This document shows, one piece after another, positions 8,796 to 17,500 of a stretch of 23,049 bases of DNA. Position 1 is the stretch's first letter. Each line of letters opens with the position of its first letter. Below the pieces are notes generated by a model. That model was not told where the DNA came from. It made no database searches and saw only the letters and a list, made by a program, of their open reading frames with translations. Origin of the DNA: Holophagales bacterium UBA2201 (GTDB lineage Bacteria > Acidobacteriota > Thermoanaerobaculia > UBA2201); assembly GCA_002327305.1 (NCBI GenBank), contig DCUZ01000116.1, positions 1-23,049 on the forward strand, read 5' to 3'. Both the position numbers and the translations under genes were made by a program.

Positions 8796-10669
8796 CGGAC
8801 GCCCTCCTGGCGGAGGATGTAGCCGCGGATCGTCGCCGCGTCCGCCGTGCCGGGCACCAGTTCGAGGTACCGCTTGAAGTGCAGGACGGCCTTTTCCGGA
8901 AGATCCAGGTGCTGGCTGAACAGGATGCCCAGGTTCCGGTGCACCACGGGATCGTCCGGCTCCAGCGTCAGGACCGATTCGAAGAGGGCCCTGGCCCGGT
9001 CCGTCCGGCCCGCCAGCAGTTCGATCCCGCCGAGATTCGCCATGCTCGTGGCGTCCCGGGGATTCAGGCGGATCGCGCTCTCGAACGCCCGGGCGGCCGC
9101 GGGCTGGTCGTTTTCCCGGAGGAGGAAGTCCCCGAATTCCTTGTGATACAGAGATGCGTTGGGATAGCGGGCGAGCAATCTCCCGTAGGCCCGGCGCATG
9201 GAGGCGGAGTCCCGGTCCCGAGCGAAGGCCGCGCGGGCGGCCTTGAAAGCCACCTGATCGTCGCACACCCGGCGGATGTCCGCTCTCTGCAGGTCCCCCA
9301 GGTCCGGAACGAAGCCGCCGAGATAGCCGAGGGACCTCAGGTTCTGGAGGTCGGCCGGACGCTCCTTCACCGTGGAGGAGGCCGCCGACTGGAGCCGGTC
9401 GGGTGGGAAGGCCGATCGGCAGGCCTCCCGAAGCTCCCTCAACGCCCCCCGGTGCGCCGGATCGCCGGCGAGATCCCGCCGCTGATCGGGATCCGCCGCC
9501 ATATCGTAAAGTTCCTCCAACCCGTGCCGCATGTACATGAGGGCCCCCCTACGCATCCCCAGGCAGGGGTTGACGCCGTAATAGGTCGTGGGCTGGATCG
9601 TCAGGCTGGGGAGGAGCCGCCCCTCCCCTCCGGCTTCGAACAGATTGGCGCCATCCGACCGGTTCGGCCCCAATTCGAACCAATCCCGGATCGTCGGTTC
9701 CAGGTCCTCCAGCCGCCAGGGCCTGGCGTGGGCCAGCGGTTTGTCCGGCCGGGGATGGAGGATCAGGGGCACATGGAGAGTGGACCGATAGAGCGTCAGG
9801 CCGTGGGTGTCCTCGTGGTGGTCCAGCATCCCTTCTCCGTGATCCCCCACCACGATGTGGCGCCAGGACCGCCCTCGATCGGCCCGAAGGGCCGCCAGGA
9901 CCCTGCCCACCTCGTCGTCCACGAAAGCCACCTGCGCGGCGTAGGGCTTCCCGGGGTACTGCGCGTCCCAGGCGGGCCTGGGGCGGTAGGGCAGGTGCAG
10001 ATCGAAATAATGGATCCAGAGGAAGACCGGGACCTCGGCGGAGGCCGCGGCGAGGAAGGCCAGGGCCGCCTGCGTGGTGTCGGCGCCGTCCCGCTCGGGA
10101 GCCTCGCCATAGGGCCTCATCGCCCCGCCGAGAGGTCCCTGGTCGTAGACATCGAAGCCCCGGGACAGGCCGAAGCGGCGGTCCAGCGTCATGCTGGAGA
10201 CGAAGGCCGCGGTGCGGTATCCTCGGGCCCGGAAGGCCTCGGCCAGGGTGGGGACCTCCGCGAGGCGGTAGCTGATCACCCCCATCAGCCCGTGGTTGAG
10301 CGGCAGCAGTCCCGTCATCATCGAGGCGTGGGACGGCGTGGTGAGGGGATAGGGCGTTTCCGCCTCCGGCTCGTACACGCCCCCGCGCGCCAGCAGGTCC
10401 AGATTCGGCGTCGCGACCCTCCCCTCGCCCGAAACGCCGATGTGGTCCCACCGCCAGGTGTCGATGGTGACCAACAGGAGGGAGGGCTTCTCCTGGCGCG
10501 GAGGCCGCTCGGGGACCGTCTGCCGGCTCGGCGGACCGCACGACGCCAGGGCCAGGGACAGGGCGGGGAACAGGAGCATCGCCCGCCATCGGGACCCGCG
10601 GGGGCCCTCCGGGCGTTTTCCCGGCGCCGGGACGGGGGTCGGGAGTCGGAGGGCGCTTCGGAATCCCAT
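8792..10669 (-). CDS. sulfatase-fold lipoprotein with C-terminal TPR repeats (array copy 3)
   Basis: From the chosen ATG at 10669 the protein has 625 residues. Residues 31-44 form a hydrophobic core ending in a good lipobox, LASC (C44), so it is probably a lipoprotein. The sulfatase-fold motifs are TIDTWRWD (68-75), TTPSH (110-114), HYFDLHLPYRP and GDHGEGMLDHHEDTHG; a TPR tail occupies the last ~140 residues. It is the most divergent copy: Tyr replaces the Cys found before the nucleophile loop in the other three (TPYPLTTP against TPCPLTTP), Ser replaces Ala after the Pro, and its second metal loop reads MLDHHE instead of LGDRGE or LGEKGE. The start is uncertain: 10669 lies 10 bp after the previous stop but has a long n-region and no clear Shine-Dalgarno, while the internal ATG at 10579 would give a more normal signal peptide. 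The stop overlaps the next start by 4 bp. Confidence 0.85.
   Translation of the reverse strand: MGFRSALRLPTPVPAPGKRPEGPRGSRWRAMLLFPALSLALASCGPPSRQTVPERPPRQEKPSLLLVTIDTWRWDHIGVSGEGRVATPNLDLLARGGVYEPEAETPYPLTTPSHASMMTGLLPLNHGLMGVISYRLAEVPTLAEAFRARGYRTAAFVSSMTLDRRFGLSRGFDVYDQGPLGGAMRPYGEAPERDGADTTQAALAFLAAASAEVPVFLWIHYFDLHLPYRPRPAWDAQYPGKPYAAQVAFVDDEVGRVLAALRADRGRSWRHIVVGDHGEGMLDHHEDTHGLTLYRSTLHVPLILHPRPDKPLAHARPWRLEDLEPTIRDWFELGPNRSDGANLFEAGGEGRLLPSLTIQPTTYYGVNPCLGMRRGALMYMRHGLEELYDMAADPDQRRDLAGDPAHRGALRELREACRSAFPPDRLQSAASSTVKERPADLQNLRSLGYLGGFVPDLGDLQRADIRRVCDDQVAFKAARAAFARDRDSASMRRAYGRLLARYPNASLYHKEFGDFLLRENDQPAAARAFESAIRLNPRDATSMANLGGIELLAGRTDRARALFESVLTLEPDDPVVHRNLGILFSQHLDLPEKAVLHFKRYLELVPGTADAATIRGYILRQEGVR
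8803..8808 (-). promoter_or_regulatory. Shine-Dalgarno AGGAGG fixing the start of array copy 4
   Basis: On the minus strand AGGAGG ends seven bases before the ATG at 8795, inside the end of the upstream gene. It supports this start over upstream in-frame candidates and suggests translational coupling with the 4-bp stop/start overlap. Confidence 0.7.
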
Positions 10670-10679
10670 GCCTTGGCGC

Positions 10680-12509
10680 CTACGGGGCCTTCTTGAGATG
10701 GGGTTCATGGAGGAAGATATAGTTCCTCCACTTCGGCGTGTCCGCATCCTGCCCCCCATCGAGGTACTTCTTCAAATGCGCAACCGCCTTCTCGGGATTG
10801 ACGAGATGGTCCGCGTACAACACGCCGAGTTCCTTGTGGATGCGCCAGTTCCCGGGCTCCCGTTCGAGGGCCGCCACGAGGAGTTGTTCCGCCCGCTCGG
10901 GTTTGCCCATGGCCAGATGGATCGCCCCGAGGTTCAAGAGGGTCGAGGTGTCCTGGGGATAGAGGCGGGCCGCGCGGTTCAGGACGGCGACGGCCTCCGT
11001 GTAGCGTCCGGCCCTTGCCAGCAGGGGGCCGTACCAATTGCTCAGGGCCAGCGAATCGGGATACCGCTCCAGCAGGCGGGCGTACAGGGCGATCAGGGCT
11101 TCATTGTTCCCCGTCATGAAGGCCTTCTCTCTCGCCCGGTCCCAATCGCTCTTGTCTTTCATGACTTCCCGGATGGGCGTCCGTTGGAGGGCCCTCCCCC
11201 GCGGCGCAGCGCCCGACAGGTAGCCCAGGCTCGCCAGGTTCTGGATCTCCTCCTCCGTGGGCCTGACGGCCGAGGGGAGGACCTCCGCCGGCCATCCCGG
11301 GGGCCAGGTCCGCTCGCATAGCGCGCGCATCCGGTTCAGCGCCCCCGCGTGCTGCGCGCTCCCGGAGAGGTCCCGCGTCTGGGCGGGATCCGCCAGGAGG
11401 TCGTAGAGCTCCTCGCCGCCCCCCTTCAAGTAGAGCAGGTTCCCCTGACGGACCCCCAGGGGGGGCTCCACGCCGAAGAGGAGCGAGGGCTCGGCGCTGG
11501 AGGCGAAGAGGGGCCGCGACCGCCGGCCCTCCCGGAAGAGACTCGCCCCGTCGATCCCGTCGGCCGCCGGCAGTCCGAACCACTCCCGGATCGTCGGGGC
11601 GAGATCCACCAGACCCCACGGCTTGGGGTGCCTCAGCGGCGCGTCCGGCCTGGGATGGAAGATCATCGGGACGTGCAGGGTGGCCCGGTACAATCCCGCG
11701 CCGTGGGTATCCTCCCCTTTCTCCCCCAGCCCCTCGCCGTGGTCCCCGGCCACCACGACGCGCCAGGACCGTTGCGCATCGGAGGCCAGGGCGGCCAGCA
11801 CCCTGCCGATCTCGGCGTCGACGAAGGCCACCTGGGCCGCGTACCCGTCGCGGGGATATTTCGCGTCGAAGTCCGGGCGGGGCCGGTAGGGCAGGTGCGG
11901 GTCGAAGTAGTGGACCCAGACGAAGGCCCTCCTGCCGGGAGCGAGGGCCCCCAGGTGATGGAGGACCGCCCGGGTCACCTCCTCCCCGTCCCGGCTCGGC
12001 GCCATCCAGTCTTTCGGGTTCCGGCGTGTCATCCCGGAATCGTCGTAAAGGCCGAAGCCGCGCCCAAGCCCGAAGCGGCTCTTGAGCGTCTCGCTGGAGA
12101 CGAAGGCGGCCGTGTCGAACCCGGCCGCTCCGAAGGCCTCGGCCAGGGTGGGGATCCCGTCGCCCAGCCGGTACCGCGTGCAGTCCAGGACCAGGTGGCC
12201 GAGGGGGTTCAACCCCGTCAGGATGGAGGCGTGCGCGGGCGTGGTCAGGGGGCAGGGCGTCATCGCCTCACGCTCGTAGATCCCTCCGCGCGCGAGACGG
12301 TCGAGGTTGGGCGTCTCCACTTTTCCCGTCCCCGCCGCGCCGACGTAATCCCACCTCAAGGTGTCGATGGTGACCAGGAGGAGGGAGGGCGGCGGCTCCG
12401 GCGGGACCGTTCCGGGCGGGGAGGGCGACAGGGGGGCGGCCTGGGCGAACAGCACGGCCGCGCACAGGACCAGCGGGGCGGCGAGCAGTGAACGGGTCAG
12501 GGGGGACAT
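10680..12509 (-). CDS. secreted sulfatase-fold hydrolase with C-terminal TPR repeats (array copy 2)
   Basis: The 609-residue protein has a standard signal peptide (hydrophobic 8-22, cleavage likely after AQA) with no lipobox, so it is likely periplasmic or secreted, unlike array copy 3. Motifs in order: TIDTLRWD (47-54), nucleophile loop TTPAH (89-93), HYFDPHLPYRP, GDHGEGLGEKGEDTHG and EELYDLLADP. The TPR tail (~475-600) includes TLLNLGAIHLAMGKPERA and RIHKELGVLYADH. The start at 12509 is supported by a GGAGG six bases upstream. The gene begins 66 bp after array copy 1 ends and stops 10 bp before array copy 3, so all four can be one transcript. The catalytic residue is again Thr (T89) and the Arg position is His. 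Role unknown; substrate presumably a phosphate or sulfate ester outside the cytoplasm. Confidence 0.86.
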   Translation of the reverse strand: MSPLTRSLLAAPLVLCAAVLFAQAAPLSPSPPGTVPPEPPPSLLLVTIDTLRWDYVGAAGTGKVETPNLDRLARGGIYEREAMTPCPLTTPAHASILTGLNPLGHLVLDCTRYRLGDGIPTLAEAFGAAGFDTAAFVSSETLKSRFGLGRGFGLYDDSGMTRRNPKDWMAPSRDGEEVTRAVLHHLGALAPGRRAFVWVHYFDPHLPYRPRPDFDAKYPRDGYAAQVAFVDAEIGRVLAALASDAQRSWRVVVAGDHGEGLGEKGEDTHGAGLYRATLHVPMIFHPRPDAPLRHPKPWGLVDLAPTIREWFGLPAADGIDGASLFREGRRSRPLFASSAEPSLLFGVEPPLGVRQGNLLYLKGGGEELYDLLADPAQTRDLSGSAQHAGALNRMRALCERTWPPGWPAEVLPSAVRPTEEEIQNLASLGYLSGAAPRGRALQRTPIREVMKDKSDWDRAREKAFMTGNNEALIALYARLLERYPDSLALSNWYGPLLARAGRYTEAVAVLNRAARLYPQDTSTLLNLGAIHLAMGKPERAEQLLVAALEREPGNWRIHKELGVLYADHLVNPEKAVAHLKKYLDGGQDADTPKWRNYIFLHEPHLKKAP

Positions 12510-12515
12510 GGGAAA

Positions 12516-12520
12516 CCTCC
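12516..12520 (-). promoter_or_regulatory. Shine-Dalgarno GGAGG for array copy 2
   Basis: On the minus strand GGAGG precedes the ATG at 12509 by six bases. It is the only clear initiation signal in the 66-bp gap between array copies 1 and 2; no promoter or hairpin is seen there, which fits read-through from the upstream gene. Confidence 0.65.
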
Positions 12521-12575
12521 GGATGGGATGGCGGGAATGTTTCGGGGGGCCCGTTGGGCGGATGGACGCATCGGC

Positions 12576-14429
12576 TCAGCGGCCCCCGGCCGCATTCGCC
12601 CGCTCCGCGTCCCGGATGAAGGCGCGGATCCTTTCGGCATCCGCGTCCCCCCCCGCTTCCAGGTATTTCTTGAAATGCAGGACCGCTATGTCGGTCCGGC
12701 CAAGGTGGTCGAGGTAGATGATGCCGAGGTTCTTCCGGGTGCCCGCCCGGTCCGGGTCGAGGGCGACCGACCTCTCCAGCGCGGCCTGCGCATCCCCGAT
12801 CCGGCCCTCGCCGAGGTACATCGCGCCGAGGTTGCCCCAGACGGTGGCGTCCGCGGCATAGAGCCGGGCGGCCGCCTCCAACTGGGGGATGGCCTCCCCG
12901 GTCCGGCCCGTCTTCCCCAGATGGTTGCCCCAATCCTTGCGCAGGGCGAAGGAGTCGGGGTACCGGCCGACGAGGCGCGGCAGGAGATCCAGCAGCGCGC
13001 CGCTCCCCCCGGAGGCCTGGGCCGCCTCGTGCGCCAGCTCCCACTCGCCGTGGTCCCTCATCATCTGCCCGAGGGGGGCGCTCCGGACCCGGACCGCCGC
13101 GGGGGCGCCGCCGGCGAGGTAGCCGAGGCTCCGCAGTTTCCGGTCCTCCTCGGAGGAGGGCGGGCGGGCGGTGGGCAGGGCGGAGGCGTACCAGCCCCTC
13201 GGCCATTGGCGGTCGCAGAGGCCCCGGAGGACCCCAAGGGCGTCCGCGGCGGCCGCCTTCGCTGAGAGGTCCAGCGTCTGTCCCGGATCGGCCTCCAGAT
13301 CGTACAGCTCCTCCGACCCGTGCCTGAGGTAGAAATGCGGTCCCCGCCGGACCCCCAGCGTCGGCTGCGCGCCGAAGAAGAGGGTGGGGAGAAGGGTGAC
13401 GGCGTGGAGCACCCGCCCCTCCCCGCCCCCGGAGAACAAACTCTCCCCGTCGCCGCCGGGGCCGGCGGGGAGGCCGTACCAGGCCAGCAGGGTGGGCCTC
13501 AGGTCCACCAGCCCCCAGGGTTTGGAGAGGGCCGGCGGCCTCTCCGGCCTGGGGTGGAGGATCAGGGGGACATGGAGGGTCGAACGGTACAGGCCGATGC
13601 CGTGCGTGATCTCCCCCCGGTCGCCGAGCCCCTCCCCGTGGTCGCCCGCGACGACCACCCTCCACTTTCTGCCGTCCCCGCGGAGCGAGGCGAGGAGCGT
13701 CCCCACCTCCCCGTCGATGAACGCGACCTGGGCGGCGTAGGGGTCCTTCGGATAGCGCTCGTCGATCCCCGGCCGGGGGCGGTAGGGCAGGTGGGCATCG
13801 TAGTAGTGGACCCAGAGAAAAAGCCGGGAGCCGGCCGGTCGGGTCCGGTGAAAGGCCAGGGCGGCGGCGGTCGCCTCCGAACCGTCGCGGCTGGCGGCCC
13901 ACCATTCGCCGCCCCCCCGGTCCCGGTGGGCCACTTCGTCGTACACCTCGAATCCCCTATGGAGGCCGAACCGCCGGTGGAGCGTTTCACTCGACAGGAA
14001 GGCGGCGGTGGCGAATCCGGCGGCGCGGAAGTCCTCGGCCAGGGTGGGGATGCTCTCCGCCAGGGTGTAGAGGGTGCAGTCCCAGATCCGGTGGCGCGAC
14101 GGGTCCAGGCCGGTCAGGATGGTGGCGTGGGCCGGGGTGGTGAGCGGGCACGGGGTGACCGCCTCCTTCTCATAGATCCCCTCGCGCGCAAGGCGGTCCA
14201 GGTGCGGGGTCTCCACCCTGCCGGCGCCGGAGGCCCCGATGTAGTCCCACCGCCAGGTGTCGATCGTCACCAGCAGGAGGGAAGCGTCCCGTGGGTCGGC
14301 GCCCGCGGACGCCGTCCCGGGCCGGGGGGCCGGCCGTCCGCAGGACGGGCCGCCGGCCAGGACGAGGAGGAGAACGGGGGCGAGGAGCCCCCATCCCGCG
14401 GACGGGGGCCCGGACCGCTTGCTCTTCAT
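12576..14429 (-). CDS. exported sulfatase-fold hydrolase with C-terminal TPR repeats (array copy 1, operon head)
   Basis: The 617-residue protein has a signal sequence (hydrophobic ~12-25, then GGPSC with C30; the lipobox is poor, so lipidation is uncertain). The sulfatase-fold core shows TIDTWRWD (55-62), TTPAH (97-101), HYYDAHLPYRP, GDHGEGLGDRGEITHG and EELYDLEADP. The final ~140 residues hold TPR units, for example WGNLGAMYLGEGRIGDA and RKNLGIIYLDHLG. The start at 14429 is chosen because the signal peptide begins there and a promoter lies immediately upstream; the frame stays open to 15686, but that part lies inside the lipoprotein gene and reads as low-complexity noise. As in the other copies Thr97 replaces the sulfatase Cys. 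It heads the four-gene operon. Its HYYDAH and GEITHG variants set it slightly apart from copies 2 and 4. Confidence 0.86.
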   Translation of the reverse strand: MKSKRSGPPSAGWGLLAPVLLLVLAGGPSCGRPAPRPGTASAGADPRDASLLLVTIDTWRWDYIGASGAGRVETPHLDRLAREGIYEKEAVTPCPLTTPAHATILTGLDPSRHRIWDCTLYTLAESIPTLAEDFRAAGFATAAFLSSETLHRRFGLHRGFEVYDEVAHRDRGGGEWWAASRDGSEATAAALAFHRTRPAGSRLFLWVHYYDAHLPYRPRPGIDERYPKDPYAAQVAFIDGEVGTLLASLRGDGRKWRVVVAGDHGEGLGDRGEITHGIGLYRSTLHVPLILHPRPERPPALSKPWGLVDLRPTLLAWYGLPAGPGGDGESLFSGGGEGRVLHAVTLLPTLFFGAQPTLGVRRGPHFYLRHGSEELYDLEADPGQTLDLSAKAAAADALGVLRGLCDRQWPRGWYASALPTARPPSSEEDRKLRSLGYLAGGAPAAVRVRSAPLGQMMRDHGEWELAHEAAQASGGSGALLDLLPRLVGRYPDSFALRKDWGNHLGKTGRTGEAIPQLEAAARLYAADATVWGNLGAMYLGEGRIGDAQAALERSVALDPDRAGTRKNLGIIYLDHLGRTDIAVLHFKKYLEAGGDADAERIRAFIRDAERANAAGGR

Positions 14430-14437
14430 GCCGGAGT

Positions 14438-14467
14438 ATGGTACCACGCCCCCTTTCGGGCTGACAA
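14438..14467 (-). promoter_or_regulatory. promoter of the sulfatase-TPR operon, likely leaderless
   Basis: On the minus strand TTGTCA (14462-14467, 5 of 6 matches to the -35 consensus) is followed after 18 bp by TACCAT (14438-14443, 4 of 6), preceded by TG at the extended -10 position. Eight bases separate the -10 box from the ATG, so the transcript would have almost no leader; no Shine-Dalgarno sequence is present. Confidence 0.55.
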
Positions 14468-14483
14468 GCCGGGGGCGCCCCCT

Positions 14484-14515
14484 AAAAAAAACCGGAGGCC
14501 CCGAAGGACCTCCGG
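14484..14515 (-). terminator. intrinsic terminator of the giant lipoprotein gene (UUCG tetraloop)
   Basis: On the minus strand a 10-pair stem (positions 14492-14501 with 14506-14515, including one G-U pair) closes a UUCG tetraloop with the stabilising C-G closing pair. Eight T residues follow at once (14484-14491). It lies 25 bp after the stop at 14540, a textbook intrinsic terminator separating the lipoprotein gene from the sulfatase operon. A 12-base palindrome, GGGGGCGCCCCC, sits just beyond at 14471-14482. Confidence 0.9.
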
Positions 14516-14539
14516 CCGAATCGCGGTTGCGGATGAGGA

Positions 14540-17500
14540 TCAGTTGCAGGCGGTCAGGTCGCCTGCACCCGTGCAGGTGGCGAGGCCGCGCGGCCGCTCC
14601 CCGCCGGTGGCGAGGCCGTAGGAGCCCTCGGCGCTGGCGTTGAAGGGCACCACCAGGAAATAGGCGTTGCCGGCCGGCATGCCGACGATCTCCTGGGTGT
14701 CGCCGCCCGCATCGTCGCAGTCGATCTGGGTGTGGTCGTACCAGGTCCCCAGGGTCCCGCGGTAGATGCCGTAGTTGGTGACGGTGCAACTGCCGCCCGG
14801 GGGGCCCCAATCGATCAGGAGGCTTGCGCCCGACTTGGAGACGCGGAGGGAATTGGTGTTGAAGACGCTGCCGGGGATGGGGCTGGCGCCGCCGATGGTC
14901 ACGGCGGTGGCCGCCGAGGGGTTGGTGCAGGCGCCGATCTTGTAGTCGACCGTGTAGTTCCCCGACTGGGTGGCGTTGTAGGTGGCGGAGGTGGCCCCTC
15001 CGATGGGGGAGGCGTTGCGGTACCACTGATAGCCGGAGAACCCCGCCTGCGTGCTCAACAGCACCGAGGTGGTGTGGGTGCAGCTCCCCGGGCTGCAGGT
15101 GATGGTCGGGGTCCCGGTGCCGGCGGCGTCGGCGCCGCTCATGGAGGCGGAATCGGTGAGCCCCGACGGGTTGACCGCCCGGATCACGTAACTGTGGCTG
15201 GCCGTGTCGCCCGGGGCGTGGACGCTCCCCGAGGTGTAGCCCGTCACCACGTTGCCGCCGTCCCTCCGCAGGTTGGTGCTGGCCGTGCCGAGCCCCTTGT
15301 CGAAGTAGACCTTGACGCCGTCCATGACGCACGGGTTGACGTCCCGCACCTCCGTGATGACGGGGGCTTCGGGCCCCAGGCAGACGCCGGTGCACGAGGT
15401 GGCCTCGTTCACCCATCGCGTCAGATCCATCCAGAAGGGGTCGATGTTCCAGCTGGAATTGGTGTAGGCGGAGTAGGTGCATCTGAAGCGGACCTGGAAG
15501 TTGGGGTTGTTGAGGCAGGCGTTGGCCGCGGCGACGCCATAGCCGGTCCCGGTGGAGTTGTAGATCTGCCAGTAGAGGCTGAAGTGGCCGTAAGTGACCC
15601 AATAAGGGCTCACCTGCCCCCCGCCCGGCAGCCCGGTGCCGCCGGAGATGAAGTTGCGCCAGCCGTTGCCGTCGTTGTTGTCCCACTCGAAGAATAACAA
15701 AGCGGTGGAGGGGGCGGCATAGTCCATGAGCCAGTACACCGAGATGTCGGTGGTGACGCCGGCGGTGCTGAAGGTGTGCGCCATGCTCTGCGGGCTGGAA
15801 CTGCTCTTGCCCGTGAGGCGGGCCGCGTAGCCGTTGCCGTCAATGTCGGACATGGCCGCCCGGACGACGCCGCTGGTGGTGGTCCACCGGTTGCTGAAGC
15901 CGTAGCGGCCCGTGGTGCCGTCGGACGCCGGCGCCGTGCCGAAGTAATCAGCGATGCTGTAGCCCCAGGGGTCGCCGTTGTCCACCAGCGTCGGCGTGCC
16001 CGAGCGGGACTGATAATAGGGGGCCGTGGGGATGTTGAGGGTCGTGGTGTAGGGGTTGGTGGCGTTGACGGTGACGACCCACGGCAACTCGGTCCCGGCC
16101 GCCAGACCGGTGGGGATGGCGACCCGGAAGCCGTTGTCCGCCGCGGCGTAGACGTATCCGGAGCCGTAGGGGATGTCGCCGTAGGTGGCGGTGTTGTTGC
16201 AGATGGTCACCCCGGGGGGACAGGAGGGGCAGGAGAGGGTGGCGGTGACGCCATAGGCGGTTTCGTTGCCCACGTTCGCCAGGTAGACGAAGAGGGTGCC
16301 CGTTTCGCCGGCGTCGGGATAGCCGGAGCTGTTGCACTGCGTATCATAGAGGAAGTAGCCGTAGCCGGGGCCCTGGTAGTTGCTGGCCAGGACGATGTCG
16401 GGCGCCCCGGAACAGGTGTTCGAATCGGCCACCCGGTTGAGCGGCGCGAAGTTCACGTCGTCGATGTGGAGGTCGTTGCCGTACTGGGTGGTGGCCAGCA
16501 GGCCGACCCGCACCGCGGCCTGGTTCCCCGCCACCGCCGAGCCGTCCACCGAGTGGAGCTGCCAGGTGCGGTTGGCGCCGCCCCCCAGGTCCGTCCGGAT
16601 GAAGGCCGGGCCGAAACTCGACCAGTTCGCGTTGTTGGAGCAGTTGGCGCCGGCCGTGCAGGCCTGCAGTTGGATGGAGTCCAGGTAGCTCGAGTACTGG
16701 GTGTCGTGGAACATCCAGAACTGGACGGCCACCTGGGAATCGGAGGAGGTGTTGGTATCGGCGCTCCGCTGCAGGCGGACCGCGTCGCCGTTGGTGGGGA
16801 CGCTATAGCAGTTGGCGTATGCCAGCCCCGCCCCGCTGTGGGTTCCGAAGCCGGCGGGATGGACGGTGTTGGTGGCCCGGACCCAGTTGAGGGCCGTGCC
16901 GACGACGTCGAGCTGGGTCCAGTTGGTGGGCGGGAAGGTGGAGCCGTCGTAGCTCTCCGGGAACCCGGTGTAGGGGGTCCCGAGCTGGTCGTTGGCGTTG
17001 GCGATCTTGGTGAACTTGGCGCCCGTGGCGCAGGTGCTGGTCCAGGAATCGTCCACCGCGCGGATGTTATAGACCTCGAAGTTGACCGTCCGGATGTTGG
17101 TGCCCCCGGTGTTCCGGACCTGGAAGGGCATCCCCTGGGGGTAGGCGGTCTCCCCCACGTCGAGGGCGGCCCATTCGGCCCTCCCCTTGACGATGACGAT
17201 GTTGGCGTCGGGGAAGGCCGGGTCCACGCGCAGGTCGGCGGTGAAGCCCGTGGGAAGGGCGAAACTCTCGTTGTTCGTGAAGGCGACGAAGATGTTGATC
17301 GTCTCCCCCCGGTCCATGTAGGCGTCGTTGTCGCAGCCGCCCTTGAGGTCGTCCACCGCGGTCACGCAGACGCTCGCGTCGCAGCCGACGACGGCCCTGG
17401 AGGATTCGTGGGGGGCGGCGTCGCTTCCGGTGAAGGTGAGCCACACCTGGTCCCCGTCGGCCGCGCCGAGCTGGGCGATGGTGACGGGGGCGACGGTGTA

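Noticed and set aside
8711..10696. A 661-residue plus-strand frame spanning array copy 3.
   Set aside because: It is Pro/Gly/Arg-rich noise antisense to a gene with clear sulfatase-fold and TPR motifs.
6948..14429. Annotation of the four paralogues as true formylglycine sulfatases.
   Set aside because: The C/S-x-P-x-R signature is absent; Thr and His occupy the key positions.
14471..14482. Perfect 12-base palindrome GGGGGCGCCCCC as an operator.
   Set aside because: It lies just past the terminator T tract and within the promoter spacer region, but short GC palindromes are common in such GC-rich DNA and no second copy was noted at the other promoters.
14430..15686. Upstream extension of the array copy 1 frame, making a 1,036-residue protein.
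   Set aside because: The added part overlaps the lipoprotein gene in another frame, is His/Arg/Leu/Gln-rich and has no domain. A signal peptide and promoter mark the start at 14429.
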